Assembly: GCA_903936705.1 (NCBI GenBank)
Contig: CAIZWN010000084.1
Span: forward strand, 1-64,000
From: an uncultured Myxococcales bacterium
GTDB lineage: Bacteria; Myxococcota_A; UBA9042; DTJE01
Direction of reading: 5' to 3'
Length of the DNA stretch: 64,000 nt
The notes beneath the pieces were generated by a model. The model was given only the letters and a program-made list of their open reading frames with translations. It did not search any database and was not told the DNA's origin. Positions 1 through 6,961 of the stretch are shown here, piece by piece. A program made the position numbers and the translations under genes. How positions within the stretch are numbered: position 1 is the stretch's first letter; each line of letters begins with the position of its first letter.

Positions 1-1104
1 CCGGATGTGCGCGAATTTGCCGCTCTTACCCCGACTGCGCTTGCCAACCTGACGATGAGTACGCTGTCCCGCGCCTCTGAAGGTCGCCCGGCAGACGGTG
101 CCGATCTGGCAGGACTTCTGGGCAGGGTTGATACCCGGCCGCTGCTGCCAAAGTCGCAGAACATGGCCGAATACTCGGCCGATTCAACGCGCCTTGGAAT
201 TGACTTGAATTCGGTGACCGGTAAGAAGCCTGCCATGGATAATGGGTCTGGAATTGAGCGCAGCTCGCCTACGCCTGGTAACGTGAAATTAGTTCCGAAA
301 CAGGAAGATGCAGACTCATCACTAATTGGTCTGGACCTGCCTGGTGCTGGTGCTAAACCTCGCGAAATGCCTGTTCATTCAGCTCTGGAGCCAGCCAAGG
401 AAGGACGCAAGGTTGATTCTGTCAAAACGGTGGTAGAACCAAGTCAGAGCCGGAAGTCTTGGCGGTTGCCGGCAGTTCTGGCAATTGCACTTCTATCCGT
501 AGTGGCCGTAGTCGTAGCATTGGCTGGCCGGTTGAACGTTACCCAAGTTGCAGATCCTCAGCCCTCGGTTGATCCTATTGCCAGCCAATTGGTCTCTCCG
601 GGCGAAATCAAGATGGCTTACGCGAAGCTCATCGAATTGCAGAAGGCGGCGAGCCCGGCTTCCGTGGACGTAGACCCGGCCGTTAAGATCAACGCTGACT
701 TTACCCAGAAGCTGCAGGCGCTTCAAAGGTCTCAGGCCTGGGCGTTGAGGGCGATCGACGACGAGCAGGCCAAGGCGAAGGACGCCCTGCCGAAGGCGAA
801 GGGCAAGAAGGCCGAGGCTTCAAGCGCTGCCGCCGCAGCGAAGCTGGACGAAGAGTTCAACTGGAAGAAGAACGATGCGGCTCAGGGCTTCGCCCCGCAG
901 TTCGCCAGCCTGAACAAGGCCAAGGCTGACGCCCTCAAGGCCGCTGCCAACGCGAAAGCGAAGGCCGATTCGGACACGAAGGCCCAGGTGGACAAGGATC
1001 TGGCTGCGTACCTGGACAAGGCTGTTAAGGACAGCACCACCAAGGCGAAGATCGACTGCCAGATGAACGCCGCCAAGCTCGACGACTTCAACAAGTGCAA
1101 GTAA
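1..1104 (+). CDS. Partial membrane protein, possible C-terminus of a Ser/Thr kinase
   Basis: The reading frame is open from the window edge, so the true start lies upstream; a GTG at 7 is only the first possible start inside the window. About 367 codons remain. The first ~35 residues (ending RPADGADLAGLLGRV) resemble the last helix of a bacterial Ser/Thr kinase domain, which is inference from a short match. A low-complexity linker follows, then one transmembrane segment (LPAVLAIALLSVVAVVVALA) and an Ala/Lys-rich, probably coiled-coil C-terminal half of about 170 residues that would sit outside the membrane. It ends in a Cys-containing tail (CQMNAAKLDDFNKCK). Nothing in the tail identifies a substrate. 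Confidence 0.6.
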   Translation, partial: PDVREFAALTPTALANLTMSTLSRASEGRPADGADLAGLLGRVDTRPLLPKSQNMAEYSADSTRLGIDLNSVTGKKPAMDNGSGIERSSPTPGNVKLVPKQEDADSSLIGLDLPGAGAKPREMPVHSALEPAKEGRKVDSVKTVVEPSQSRKSWRLPAVLAIALLSVVAVVVALAGRLNVTQVADPQPSVDPIASQLVSPGEIKMAYAKLIELQKAASPASVDVDPAVKINADFTQKLQALQRSQAWALRAIDDEQAKAKDALPKAKGKKAEASSAAAAAKLDEEFNWKKNDAAQGFAPQFASLNKAKADALKAAANAKAKADSDTKAQVDKDLAAYLDKAVKDSTTKAKIDCQMNAAKLDDFNKCK

Positions 1105-1147
1105 TGTTCTGTCGATTCGCCTGGGGGCTGTGGGTTTGGAAGGCGTT

Positions 1148-1279
1148 CTGTCGGGACCAGTTGTCGAGTACCAGGAACTGGATGGCTTGGGACAAGCGAA
1201 CGGCGCGCATGCTGCCGACGTAGTCTAGGTCCGCGATGGTGTTGGCAACACGCAGAACGGTGTTCAGAACCAGGCCCGG
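1148..1279 (-). pseudogene. Remnant of a ComM/Mg-chelatase-like C-terminus
   Basis: Read on the minus strand this stretch encodes VLRVANTIADLDYVG followed by an SQAIQFLVLDN segment. This matches the C-terminal helix bundle of YifB/ComM-type AAA proteins (usual form VARTIADL ... EAIQYRSLD). Only about 45 codons remain and the rest of the gene is absent, so it is a decayed fragment. It abuts the inverted-repeat element at 1303-1404. The identification rests on motif recognition alone. Confidence 0.45.
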
Positions 1280-1302
1280 TGCATGGGGCTCCTCAATCAA
1301 TT

Positions 1303-1404
1303 TATACCCACAACGCCAGGGATTCACCCGGCTACATGGTCACAAGGGCCATCGGCGGACGGCGGTTCGCCGTATCCCAAGGCGTTGGATTCGATTAGAC
1401 TGCC
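1303..1404. repeat. Inverted-repeat intergenic element, copy 1 (family 2)
   Basis: The arms CAACGCCAGGGAT (1311-1323) and ATCCCAAGGCGTTG (1374-1387) are complementary except for one extra base in the right arm. Similarity to the copy at 9614-9726 runs through the whole element and on to a TTAGACT/CTAGACT motif just outside the right arm; weaker similarity continues ~40 bp upstream (CAGAA-CAGG-CC). The length, arm layout, single unpaired base and the right-arm GTTGGAT (fits GTTRRRY) recall an integron attC site, but no integrase is present and the outer left box is a poor match. Confidence 0.6.
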
Positions 1405-1452
1405 TGTCCCTAGCCAAAAATTCCGACCGCGTTGAAATCGTGACACTTTCCT
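1405..1452 (+). repeat. Short dispersed repeat, copy A (family 1)
   Basis: This copy has the family core TCCCTAGCCAAAAATTCC followed by CGTTGAAATCGTG. Related copies lie at 3484, 16183, 18182, 19603 and 30395, all in gaps between genes or beside truncated genes. It directly adjoins the inverted-repeat element at 1303-1404. No coding function is visible. The remaining gap up to the higB start at 1586 holds no recognisable gene. Confidence 0.55.
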
Positions 1453-1585
1453 GTTCTCCTCAATTTCGTCAGACGCGCTGTTGAGGGGCCTGGCTTCGAT
1501 CAAACGGGCGAATTGTTCAGGACGAGCAACCTTCCACTTGATCCCAAGATGGGAACGGCGTACTGTTGTTCCCAAGGTGGAGCTG

Positions 1586-1882
1586 ATGCGGATTATTGCT
1601 CGAAAGACGCTGAAGGAATTCTGGGAAGCGGGGCACTCGGACGCCGAGCTGTCGCTGAAGGCGTGGTTCGCCGAGGTGAGCCGGGCGACCTGGTCGTCGA
1701 TGGCAGACGTGAAGGCCCGGTACAGGCACGCGAGCGTGATCGACGGGGAGAGGGTCGTGTTCAATATCGGCGGGAACAAGTACCGCTTGATCGCGAAGAT
1801 CTGGTTCCCAGGCCAGGCGGTCTGGGTGAAGTTCGTCGGCACCCACCGCGAATACGATGATCTGGATGTGGGTTCCCTGTGA
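1586..1882 (+). CDS. higB: HigB-type mRNA interferase toxin
   Basis: This is a 98-residue basic protein beginning MRIIARKTLKEFWEAG, a typical HigB-family start. It continues through a Trp-rich stretch and the conserved GNKYRLI and KFVGTHREYD segments near the C-terminus. HigB toxins are RelE-fold ribosome-associated endoribonucleases neutralised by HigA. The frame is open further upstream, but family alignment begins at this ATG. It is followed after 19 bp by the HTH antitoxin, which is the usual toxin-first higBA order. The module looks intact, unlike most other toxin-antitoxin loci nearby. Confidence 0.88.
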   Translation: MRIIARKTLKEFWEAGHSDAELSLKAWFAEVSRATWSSMADVKARYRHASVIDGERVVFNIGGNKYRLIAKIWFPGQAVWVKFVGTHREYDDLDVGSL

Positions 1883-1901
1883 GCCCTGGAGGGAGTAGAA
1901 G

Positions 1902-2267
1902 ATGGACATCCAGCCGATTCGGAACGACGAGGACCACGCCCTGGCGCTTGCCCGGATCGATGGACTGTGGGGCAGCCGAGAGGGAACTTCGGAAAGCGAG
2001 GCCCTGGAGGTGCTGGTGACCCTGGTGGACGTCTACGAGGCGAAGCACCATGCGATCGAGCCGCCCGACCCGATCGGGGCCATTCTTTTCCGGATGGAGC
2101 AGCAGGGTCTGACTCGGCGCGACCTGGAACCGATGATCGGCGGGCGGGCGCGCGTGTCGGAGGTTCTGAACCGGAAGCGACCGTTGACGTTGGCGATGAT
2201 CAGGCGGCTGAGGGCCGGACTCGGACTTTCGGCGGACCTGCTGGTAGGGGAGGAGCGGGCTGCGTGA
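1902..2267 (+). CDS. higA: HigA-type XRE-family antitoxin
   Basis: This 121-residue protein has an N-terminal region (residues 1-50) typical of HigA antitoxins that follow HigB. A helix-turn-helix in the C-terminal half carries QQGLTRRDLEPMIGGRARVSE and VLNRKRPLTLAMIRRLRAGL. It should bind and neutralise the upstream HigB and repress the shared operon. A start ATG at 1902 is preceded by a GGAG-type ribosome site. The 174 bp after its stop hold no complete gene; a minus-strand stretch there could be decayed coding DNA, but I could not identify it. Confidence 0.88.
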   Translation: MDIQPIRNDEDHALALARIDGLWGSREGTSESEALEVLVTLVDVYEAKHHAIEPPDPIGAILFRMEQQGLTRRDLEPMIGGRARVSEVLNRKRPLTLAMIRRLRAGLGLSADLLVGEERAA

Positions 2268-2419
2268 TGGATCGCCATGACATAATCCAGAACCGAGTCG
2301 GGGTCCTGCACGTTCCCAGGGGATCGGCCAGGCGCGGGCCCAGCATGTCGAGGAGCTTCTGGAGCCCTTCCTGCTTCTCCAGGTCGGGAACCCCTGCGCG
2401 TCACCATGGACCACGCAGC

Positions 2420-2480
2420 ATGACCGCCTTCGCCGACTCGTTCAGAAGACAATCGCGGGTGCGGTCCTGGGGACGGTTTC
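2420..2480 (+). repeat. Dispersed repeat, short copy (family 3)
   Basis: TGACCGCCTTCGCCGACTCG begins a block shared with 6074-6217. Both copies contain CAGAAGAC, TCGCGGGTGCG and a terminal TGGGGACGGTT. The copy at 6074 has about 80 extra bp between the inner block and the terminal motif, so this one may be an internal deletion form. It overlaps the 3' end of the DUF123 gene on the opposite strand. No open reading frame of its own is convincing. Confidence 0.55.
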
Positions 2481-2954
2481 GTTGACAACAACGACAAGCA
2501 ACCCCGGCAGCACCGCCACGACCTCGTCCAGGGTGGTTGGCCGACGACGCCACCACAAGTGCGCCGGGCACCGGTTGCGGCAGTCCGACATCCCGACTGC
2601 GGGCACGGGCACGGTGCCGTCAAGGTCCAGTCCGATCTTCTTGGCCAGGTTGCACTCCGTCAGCGACATGTTCTGCACCATAACGGCGCCGACGACACGC
2701 ACCCCAGGGTGCGTTGTCAGGTAGTCGATGTGCCACCGCACCCGCTTGGCGACCGCCAGGTGTCGTGCAACCCGTTGCCGAAGGTTCCGGCGGGCACTGC
2801 CGACGTAGAGGTACGAACCTGCCTCGAAGTGCAGGAACCCGAGGGCGCCGACACGGACTCGCACTGGGTCGCGAAATTCGAGAACCAGCACGTACACACC
2901 AGCGTTGATGGCGGTCGTGATGTCCTTTCCGTCAGAGGCTCCCGTCAGCACCAC
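2442..2954 (-). CDS. GIY-YIG-like DUF123 (Uri-type) endonuclease family protein
   Basis: The product carries the family's signature order: GVYVLVLEF, then FEAGSYLYVGSARRNLRQRV (the GIY-YIG-like core), ARHLAVAKRVRWHIDYLT, an ECNLAKKIG segment and DCRNRCPAHL near the end. DUF123 proteins are predicted small nucleases with no well-defined role. The annotated GTG start is uncertain because no ATG precedes the conserved core; translation may begin slightly downstream. The last ~35 residues after PAHLWW are atypical and overlap a dispersed repeat (2420-2480), suggesting the 3' end was remodelled. Confidence 0.75.
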   Translation of the reverse strand: MVLTGASDGKDITTAINAGVYVLVLEFRDPVRVRVGALGFLHFEAGSYLYVGSARRNLRQRVARHLAVAKRVRWHIDYLTTHPGVRVVGAVMVQNMSLTECNLAKKIGLDLDGTVPVPAVGMSDCRNRCPAHLWWRRRPTTLDEVVAVLPGLLVVVVNETVPRTAPAIVF

Positions 2955-3020
2955 GTTTTTCCCTCAACAGCTCTACGTTCCACGTCTGGCCAAGTGATCT
3001 GGTCGCCCTCCATTCCTCCA

Positions 3021-3382
3021 TCAGGGGCCCTTGGTCTTGCCATGCACCGCCTCTGGTTCGTACAACCGGATCGGAAGCACCGACGCGTACCGTTCGAAAT
3101 CCTTGTCCGTGGTGAACACCGCGATCTGCCTCTGCTGTGCCACGGCGCAGATCAGGAAGTCCATGGCGGACCCGGCAACCCCGGCCTTGCGGCAGGCGTT
3201 GTGTGCCTGGGCGGCGACTTCGAAGTCTTCGGTAGTCAGAGGTTCGTCGTCGAAATCCCGTAAGCGCTCGCGCAGGCGGTTGAAAACCGCACCCTCCCGC
3301 ACGCCAGACAACAACTCCTGTCGTATGGGGCCGACCAGCACGACCCGGTCAGCCGGTCGTCCAGTGCAAGGTTCGTCGCCAT
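3021..3382 (-). pseudogene. vapBC module with internal deletion (antitoxin start joined to toxin C-half)
   Basis: Reading the minus strand from 3382, an ATG opens MATNLALDDRL, the typical first residues of a VapB ribbon-helix-helix antitoxin. Around 3350 the sequence changes frame and becomes the middle and end of a PIN-domain toxin: RPADRVVLVGPIRQELLSG, then AMDFLICAVAQQRQIAVFTT and DKDFERYA, ending at the TGA at 3021. The rest of VapB and the first ~40 residues of VapC, including the first catalytic Asp, are missing. The two parts are out of frame. The locus should not make a working toxin. Confidence 0.75.
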
Positions 3383-3483
3383 GCTCATCACCTCTACACA
3401 CTAATTCACACATTACGACGTGTGGAGGCAAGTCTTCGGCGGCGTTCGAGGGTAGCAAACGGTCCACCACTTTTCTGTTACGT

Positions 3484-3578
3484 GTGCCTCGCCAATATTC
3501 AATCCGCCGTCGAAAACAGGCTCGAGCGGGCTTGATCGGCGACCGAATAGCGTCGTAAACGATCGAAATTCTCGCGGG
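3484..3578 (+). repeat. Dispersed repeat, copy F (family 1, long form)
   Basis: This copy begins GCCAATATTCAATCCGCCGT and shares about 95 bp with the copy at 19603-19700, including TTGATCGGCGACCGAAT and CGATCGAAATTCTCGCGGG. The first ~25 bp match the other members of family 1, while the rest is found only in these two copies. It lies just upstream of the broken vapBC locus. No protein product is likely. Confidence 0.6.
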
Positions 3579-3681
3579 TCGCGAGTTGCTGGCGCAGGGC
3601 CAGGATTTCAACGCGGATGGAATATTGGCTAGGGACACCCCGAAAAGTCGGGGATATTGGTTGCGGCCTGCGGCAGGATGG

Positions 3682-4479
3682 TCACTGGCCCGAAAGTTGG
3701 TAGCTGTTGGCGAAGTCGTCCTGGATAATGGTCGCGAAGCCCCCGATGGCCGTGATTTCCAGTGGGGCCGTCAGGGTCCGGGTGCGGTACATCCATCCCT
3801 TGGGCAGCGTGAGTCGGGAGCCGAGGGTCACGAGGTCGGCCTCGGTCTGGGCCACCTTCTGCACGCTGTACGACTGCATGTCGTAGATCCTCCCGTCCGG
3901 CCCCACGAGTTCGTAGACGCTCTTGCCCGCGTCGAAGCGGACCGTCGAGTTCCGCTCGACCGTCGTGCCCGTGTACGGGGTCTTGCCAAGGGTCGCCAAG
4001 TCCGCCAGTGGGACGTCGATGCTCCCGCCGTGGCGCATTTCCAGGCCGCCGAGGGTGCGAGGCGTCGGGTCGACGAACGAACCAACCTCGAAGGCGTCCA
4101 TCAGCCAGTACCGTGGGCCGTTCAGCGCCGCGAGGGTCACGCCCGCGTCGGTCGCCACCTGCGTCGCATCGACCTTGCTCCACAGGTCCTGTGGGCAGTC
4201 GTTGATGCCGAACGTGTTGTAAACCTCGACGTGGACCAGGGTGTCGCCCATCGTAACGAGCAGGATCTCGCAATATCGCATGTTCCGGATGTCCGCAGGT
4301 GGAACATCGGCGCTGTCTGCAAAGGCCGCGTCAGCGAGGTCACCGGCATCCGGCGGTGACACGGTGTCGGCGCCCACGGCCAGATCGGATTCGGCACTGC
4401 TCGAACCGCTGCATCCGGGAGCGAAGACTAAGAAGACAACCGCCAGCACGGCAAAAATCGCAAGACCACGGAGCATCAT
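3682..4479 (-). CDS. Conserved hypothetical lipoprotein
   Basis: This is a 265-residue protein with a lipoprotein signal peptide (MMLRGLAIFAVLAVVFLVFA, then PGC as the lipobox cysteine). An Asp/Ala-rich linker of about 40 residues follows, then a globular domain beginning MRYCEILLVTM. The domain contains VYNTFGINDCPQDLW, LNGPRYWLMDAF and WMYRTRTL segments. I recognise this as a widely distributed uncharacterised domain but know no function. The upstream frame is open, but the start at 4479 is supported by AGGAGG 6 bp before the ATG. It would be lipid-anchored at the envelope. Confidence 0.75.
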   Translation of the reverse strand: MMLRGLAIFAVLAVVFLVFAPGCSGSSSAESDLAVGADTVSPPDAGDLADAAFADSADVPPADIRNMRYCEILLVTMGDTLVHVEVYNTFGINDCPQDLWSKVDATQVATDAGVTLAALNGPRYWLMDAFEVGSFVDPTPRTLGGLEMRHGGSIDVPLADLATLGKTPYTGTTVERNSTVRFDAGKSVYELVGPDGRIYDMQSYSVQKVAQTEADLVTLGSRLTLPKGWMYRTRTLTAPLEITAIGGFATIIQDDFANSYQLSGQ

Positions 4480-4780
4480 CAACACCTCCTGCACCTTGAG
4501 GCCGGGACCCGTATCCAGGGCCGCATTCGAGCACGGGACGCCCGAGGGATCAAGCCTCGGGTTCCTTCCCGACGGCACTTGTCCCTCCCGATAATTCCGT
4601 CTGCCCGGAATCATGGCGCTTTCGGGAAAGGTCGAGTGGGGTCTCCCGTTCATGAAGACCTTGCTTGACCGTCCCCGCATCGCCGCTGATACTCGGTGTC
4701 AGAAAACCCTTTGCGCATGGAAGGTCCAAGGCGTTAGCTGAATTGGGTGAATCGGGGGTATCGTGATGAAGGACAGAAAT

Positions 4781-5914
4781 ATGTTCAAGAACGCCCATAA
4801 AGTGCTGCTTTCCTGTCTGGTCGTGATGTTGTCGCTTATGATTGTATCCTGCAGCGACGACGCAAGCCCTGCACCGGTCACAGGCTGGACAATTGGATAT
4901 GTACAAAATGGAAATGCGCAAACTGTTAAAATTCTGAAGACTTCCGACGGTGGCGCGGCTTGGGTCTTGCAGACTCTCCCGGCTGAATGCGAAGGCTACG
5001 CTGGCAACGACATCAGTGCAGTTAATCAAGATGTTGCATGGGCTGCCGTGGGAGGTGATTTGAGTGCGGAAACAAAGCAATGTGCGATTCTGCATACCGA
5101 CAACGGTGGAGATGAATGGACAGTTCAAACACTCCCAAGTGGAATGAAAACCCAGCATATCAAGAATATCAAGGGCGTCAGTTCTAGCGAGGCATGGGCG
5201 GTCAGTCTGCTGGGAGACGTGCTGCACACTACCGACGGGGGCGCGAGTTGGAAAGTTGTCGAAGTCCGGGACGTCGACGGAAATAGCATTCCGGTGCAAG
5301 AGATCAACCGGATGGATGTCGTGGGTTTGGATATTTGGATTGTGGACATCATGGGGGGAGAAACGGGGGTTATTCACTCTTCGAATGGCGGCATCACCTG
5401 GCGACAGGAAAAACTATCGGGCATGGATACCCTAAGCACAGGTCCAATCGTCGTATCGGCTGTCAGTTCTCAAGTGACTTGGGCTGCGATGAACAAGGAT
5501 GGATATCTCTGGTGGACATCCAACGGCGGGAATACCTGGACAAAATCAAACGATACTCTTGTTGCCAACGCCGATTATGACGACATCTGCGCCTCCAGCG
5601 CCAATGTAATCTGGATTGCATTCAACGGAAGCTTGACAGGCGGAGGCTTCACCGCTCGTGTTACTGTCACTGACGGTAACTTTCAGACGAACCAAACGAA
5701 TCACCCGCCTTATATGTTGGAGGGGATTTCCCCCATGTCGAACGATATCGCTTGGGCGGTTGGTCAAAGAATGGCTTCCATCAATCCGGATATGCCTATG
5801 AGTGCGATTTATTATACAGAAGATGGCGGAGTCACATGGCTTTCGCAGACAATGCCGACCAACGCCCTTGATGTAACGCTTTGGAAAGTGTCGTTTGTGG
5901 GGGCAAGGCGTTAA
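4781..5914 (+). CDS. BNR/Ycf48-like repeat lipoprotein
   Basis: The product has a lipoprotein signal peptide ending IVSC, followed by a beta-propeller-like domain with at least five Asp-box motifs: TSDGGAAW, HTDNGGDEW, HTTDGGASW, HSSNGGITW and YTEDGGVTW. Such repeats occur in sialidase-like and Ycf48-like propellers that bind glycans or assist complex assembly; no catalytic residues are visible. GAAGGA lies 7 bp before the ATG at 4781, although GTG/ATG codons at 4763 and 4766 are also possible. The gene is visibly more AT-rich than its neighbours, which suggests separate acquisition. The ~300 bp upstream hold no other gene. Confidence 0.75.
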   Translation: MFKNAHKVLLSCLVVMLSLMIVSCSDDASPAPVTGWTIGYVQNGNAQTVKILKTSDGGAAWVLQTLPAECEGYAGNDISAVNQDVAWAAVGGDLSAETKQCAILHTDNGGDEWTVQTLPSGMKTQHIKNIKGVSSSEAWAVSLLGDVLHTTDGGASWKVVEVRDVDGNSIPVQEINRMDVVGLDIWIVDIMGGETGVIHSSNGGITWRQEKLSGMDTLSTGPIVVSAVSSQVTWAAMNKDGYLWWTSNGGNTWTKSNDTLVANADYDDICASSANVIWIAFNGSLTGGGFTARVTVTDGNFQTNQTNHPPYMLEGISPMSNDIAWAVGQRMASINPDMPMSAIYYTEDGGVTWLSQTMPTNALDVTLWKVSFVGARR

Positions 5915-5991
5915 TGCGCGTCGCATTCGAGGACTGGATGCTGGTCGTTACGGTCGTTGCGTTGGACCGTGAGGACCCGGAGGGTTGAACC

Positions 5992-6076
5992 ATGACTGAG
6001 ATTCTCAACATGGAACTGGGCTTTCCGGTCCTGCTGGTGAATTTCAGGATGGTCGAGGCCCGCGGCGAGCGCCTGA
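5992..6076 (+). pseudogene. Unidentified gene start cut by a family 3 repeat
   Basis: An ATG preceded by GGAGG opens a frame encoding MTEILNMELGFPVLLVNFRM followed by VEARGERL. That looks like the start of a real small protein; a LGFPVxLxNxxMVExRG pattern occurs at the start of some short HTH antitoxin-like proteins, which is a weak inference. At 6074 the frame runs into the family 3 repeat and the continuation to 6225 looks non-biological. A short open stretch before it (5924-5992) may be another decayed end. Confidence 0.35.
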
Positions 6077-6217
6077 CCGCCTTCGCTGACTCGTGCAGAA
6101 GACCCTCGCGGGTGCGCTCGGGAGACAGTTGCAAGAGCGACCTGCGCAAGAACCATTCTTTGCACGAACGCCCGTCCCTGGGATCGCCTGGCGTGAAGAC
6201 GGTCTGGGGACGGTTCA
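6074..6217 (+). repeat. Dispersed repeat, long copy (family 3)
   Basis: TGACCGCCTTCGCTGACTCG starts the copy and TGGGGACGGTT ends it; both are shared with 2420-2480. The 5' boundary coincides with the point where the preceding gene fragment loses sense. The gap from here to 6470 contains only the partial family 2 element at 6374-6450; no other gene or RNA was seen. Confidence 0.55.
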
Positions 6218-6373
6218 GCCAGTGAGGCGGGATTTTTCCAGCCCTAGAGTTTCAAATAGTTGAATGATTCCAAGGCCTCCGTCTGATTTTCACACGGTGG
6301 AAGTCGCTGGTTAAATCCCAGTATCGCCCACTTCAGAACACATCGTACTTATTCAAGTTTTAAAGAGCGTCGG

Positions 6374-6450
6374 TACATGGCAATCGCACGTTGAGGGGGC
6401 GGTCTACCCCCGCGATATTGATTGGACTAGACTGCTGCACGGAGGATCAA
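6374..6450 (+). repeat. Partial inverted-repeat element, copy 3 (family 2)
   Basis: From TACATGG to CTAGACT and the following CGGAGGATCAACC, this segment aligns with the right two-thirds of the element at 9614-9726. The left arm is missing and the right arm is diverged (GCGATATTGATTGGA), so it can no longer form the full hairpin. As at 9614, it ends just upstream of a secreted-protein operon, with a TAGACT that could serve as a -10 box. Confidence 0.45.
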
Positions 6451-6469
6451 CCACCTGGATTAGAGGTTC

Positions 6470-6961
6470 ATGATGTCTACGAGGACGCCCCGCCTAGCGA
6501 TGGTTGCGTCGATCTTCCTGTTGTCCATAAATGCCATTGAGGCCCAAGGGCAGACTTCAAGCGACACGGCCCAGGCCATCGCCCGCACGGCGGAAGTGCT
6601 GGCCAGCGAGGGCCAGCACGACGAAGCAATTGCCATGTTCAAGCTGGCCTACGGCCTCGAACTCGATTCTGCGCTGCTGTACAACCTTGGCAGCCTGCAC
6701 GACAGGAAGGGCGACATTTTTCGGGGTCGCGAGTACTACGGACGATACATATCCGACGGGAAGGATCAGTACCGACTGGCCAAGGTTCGCCAGCGGTTGC
6801 AGGACGTGCTGGACAGGATTCCTGGAACACTTGTCATCGAGACGGATACTCTTGGTGCCATTGTGGAAGTGGGCGGCAAGCCGTGGGCAGCATCGGTCGT
6901 CCTATCGGCGGGGCCTGTTCTGGGCGGAGCGGTCGTTCAGGCGACTGGGAGGTTCTGGTAA
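6470..6961 (+). CDS. Secreted TPR-like protein with truncated PEGA-type C-terminus
   Basis: The 163-residue product has a signal peptide (ATG at 6470 or 6473; MVASIFLLSINAIEAQGQ region). A tetratricopeptide-like helical region (about residues 30-110) includes SEGQHDEAIAMFKLAYGLE and YNLGSLHDRKGD. It ends with GTLVIETDTLGAIVEVGGKP, the start of a PEGA domain, and stops soon after, so the PEGA part is short or truncated. The stop codon overlaps the ATG of the next gene by one base, implying translational coupling. TPR-PEGA proteins are common in deltaproteobacterial envelopes; the role here is unknown. Confidence 0.65.
   Translation: MMSTRTPRLAMVASIFLLSINAIEAQGQTSSDTAQAIARTAEVLASEGQHDEAIAMFKLAYGLELDSALLYNLGSLHDRKGDIFRGREYYGRYISDGKDQYRLAKVRQRLQDVLDRIPGTLVIETDTLGAIVEVGGKPWAASVVLSAGPVLGGAVVQATGRFW

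Noticed and set aside
1761-2623. Long minus-strand frames opposite higBA
   Set aside because: They overlap two genes with clear family signatures on the plus strand and have no recognisable motif.
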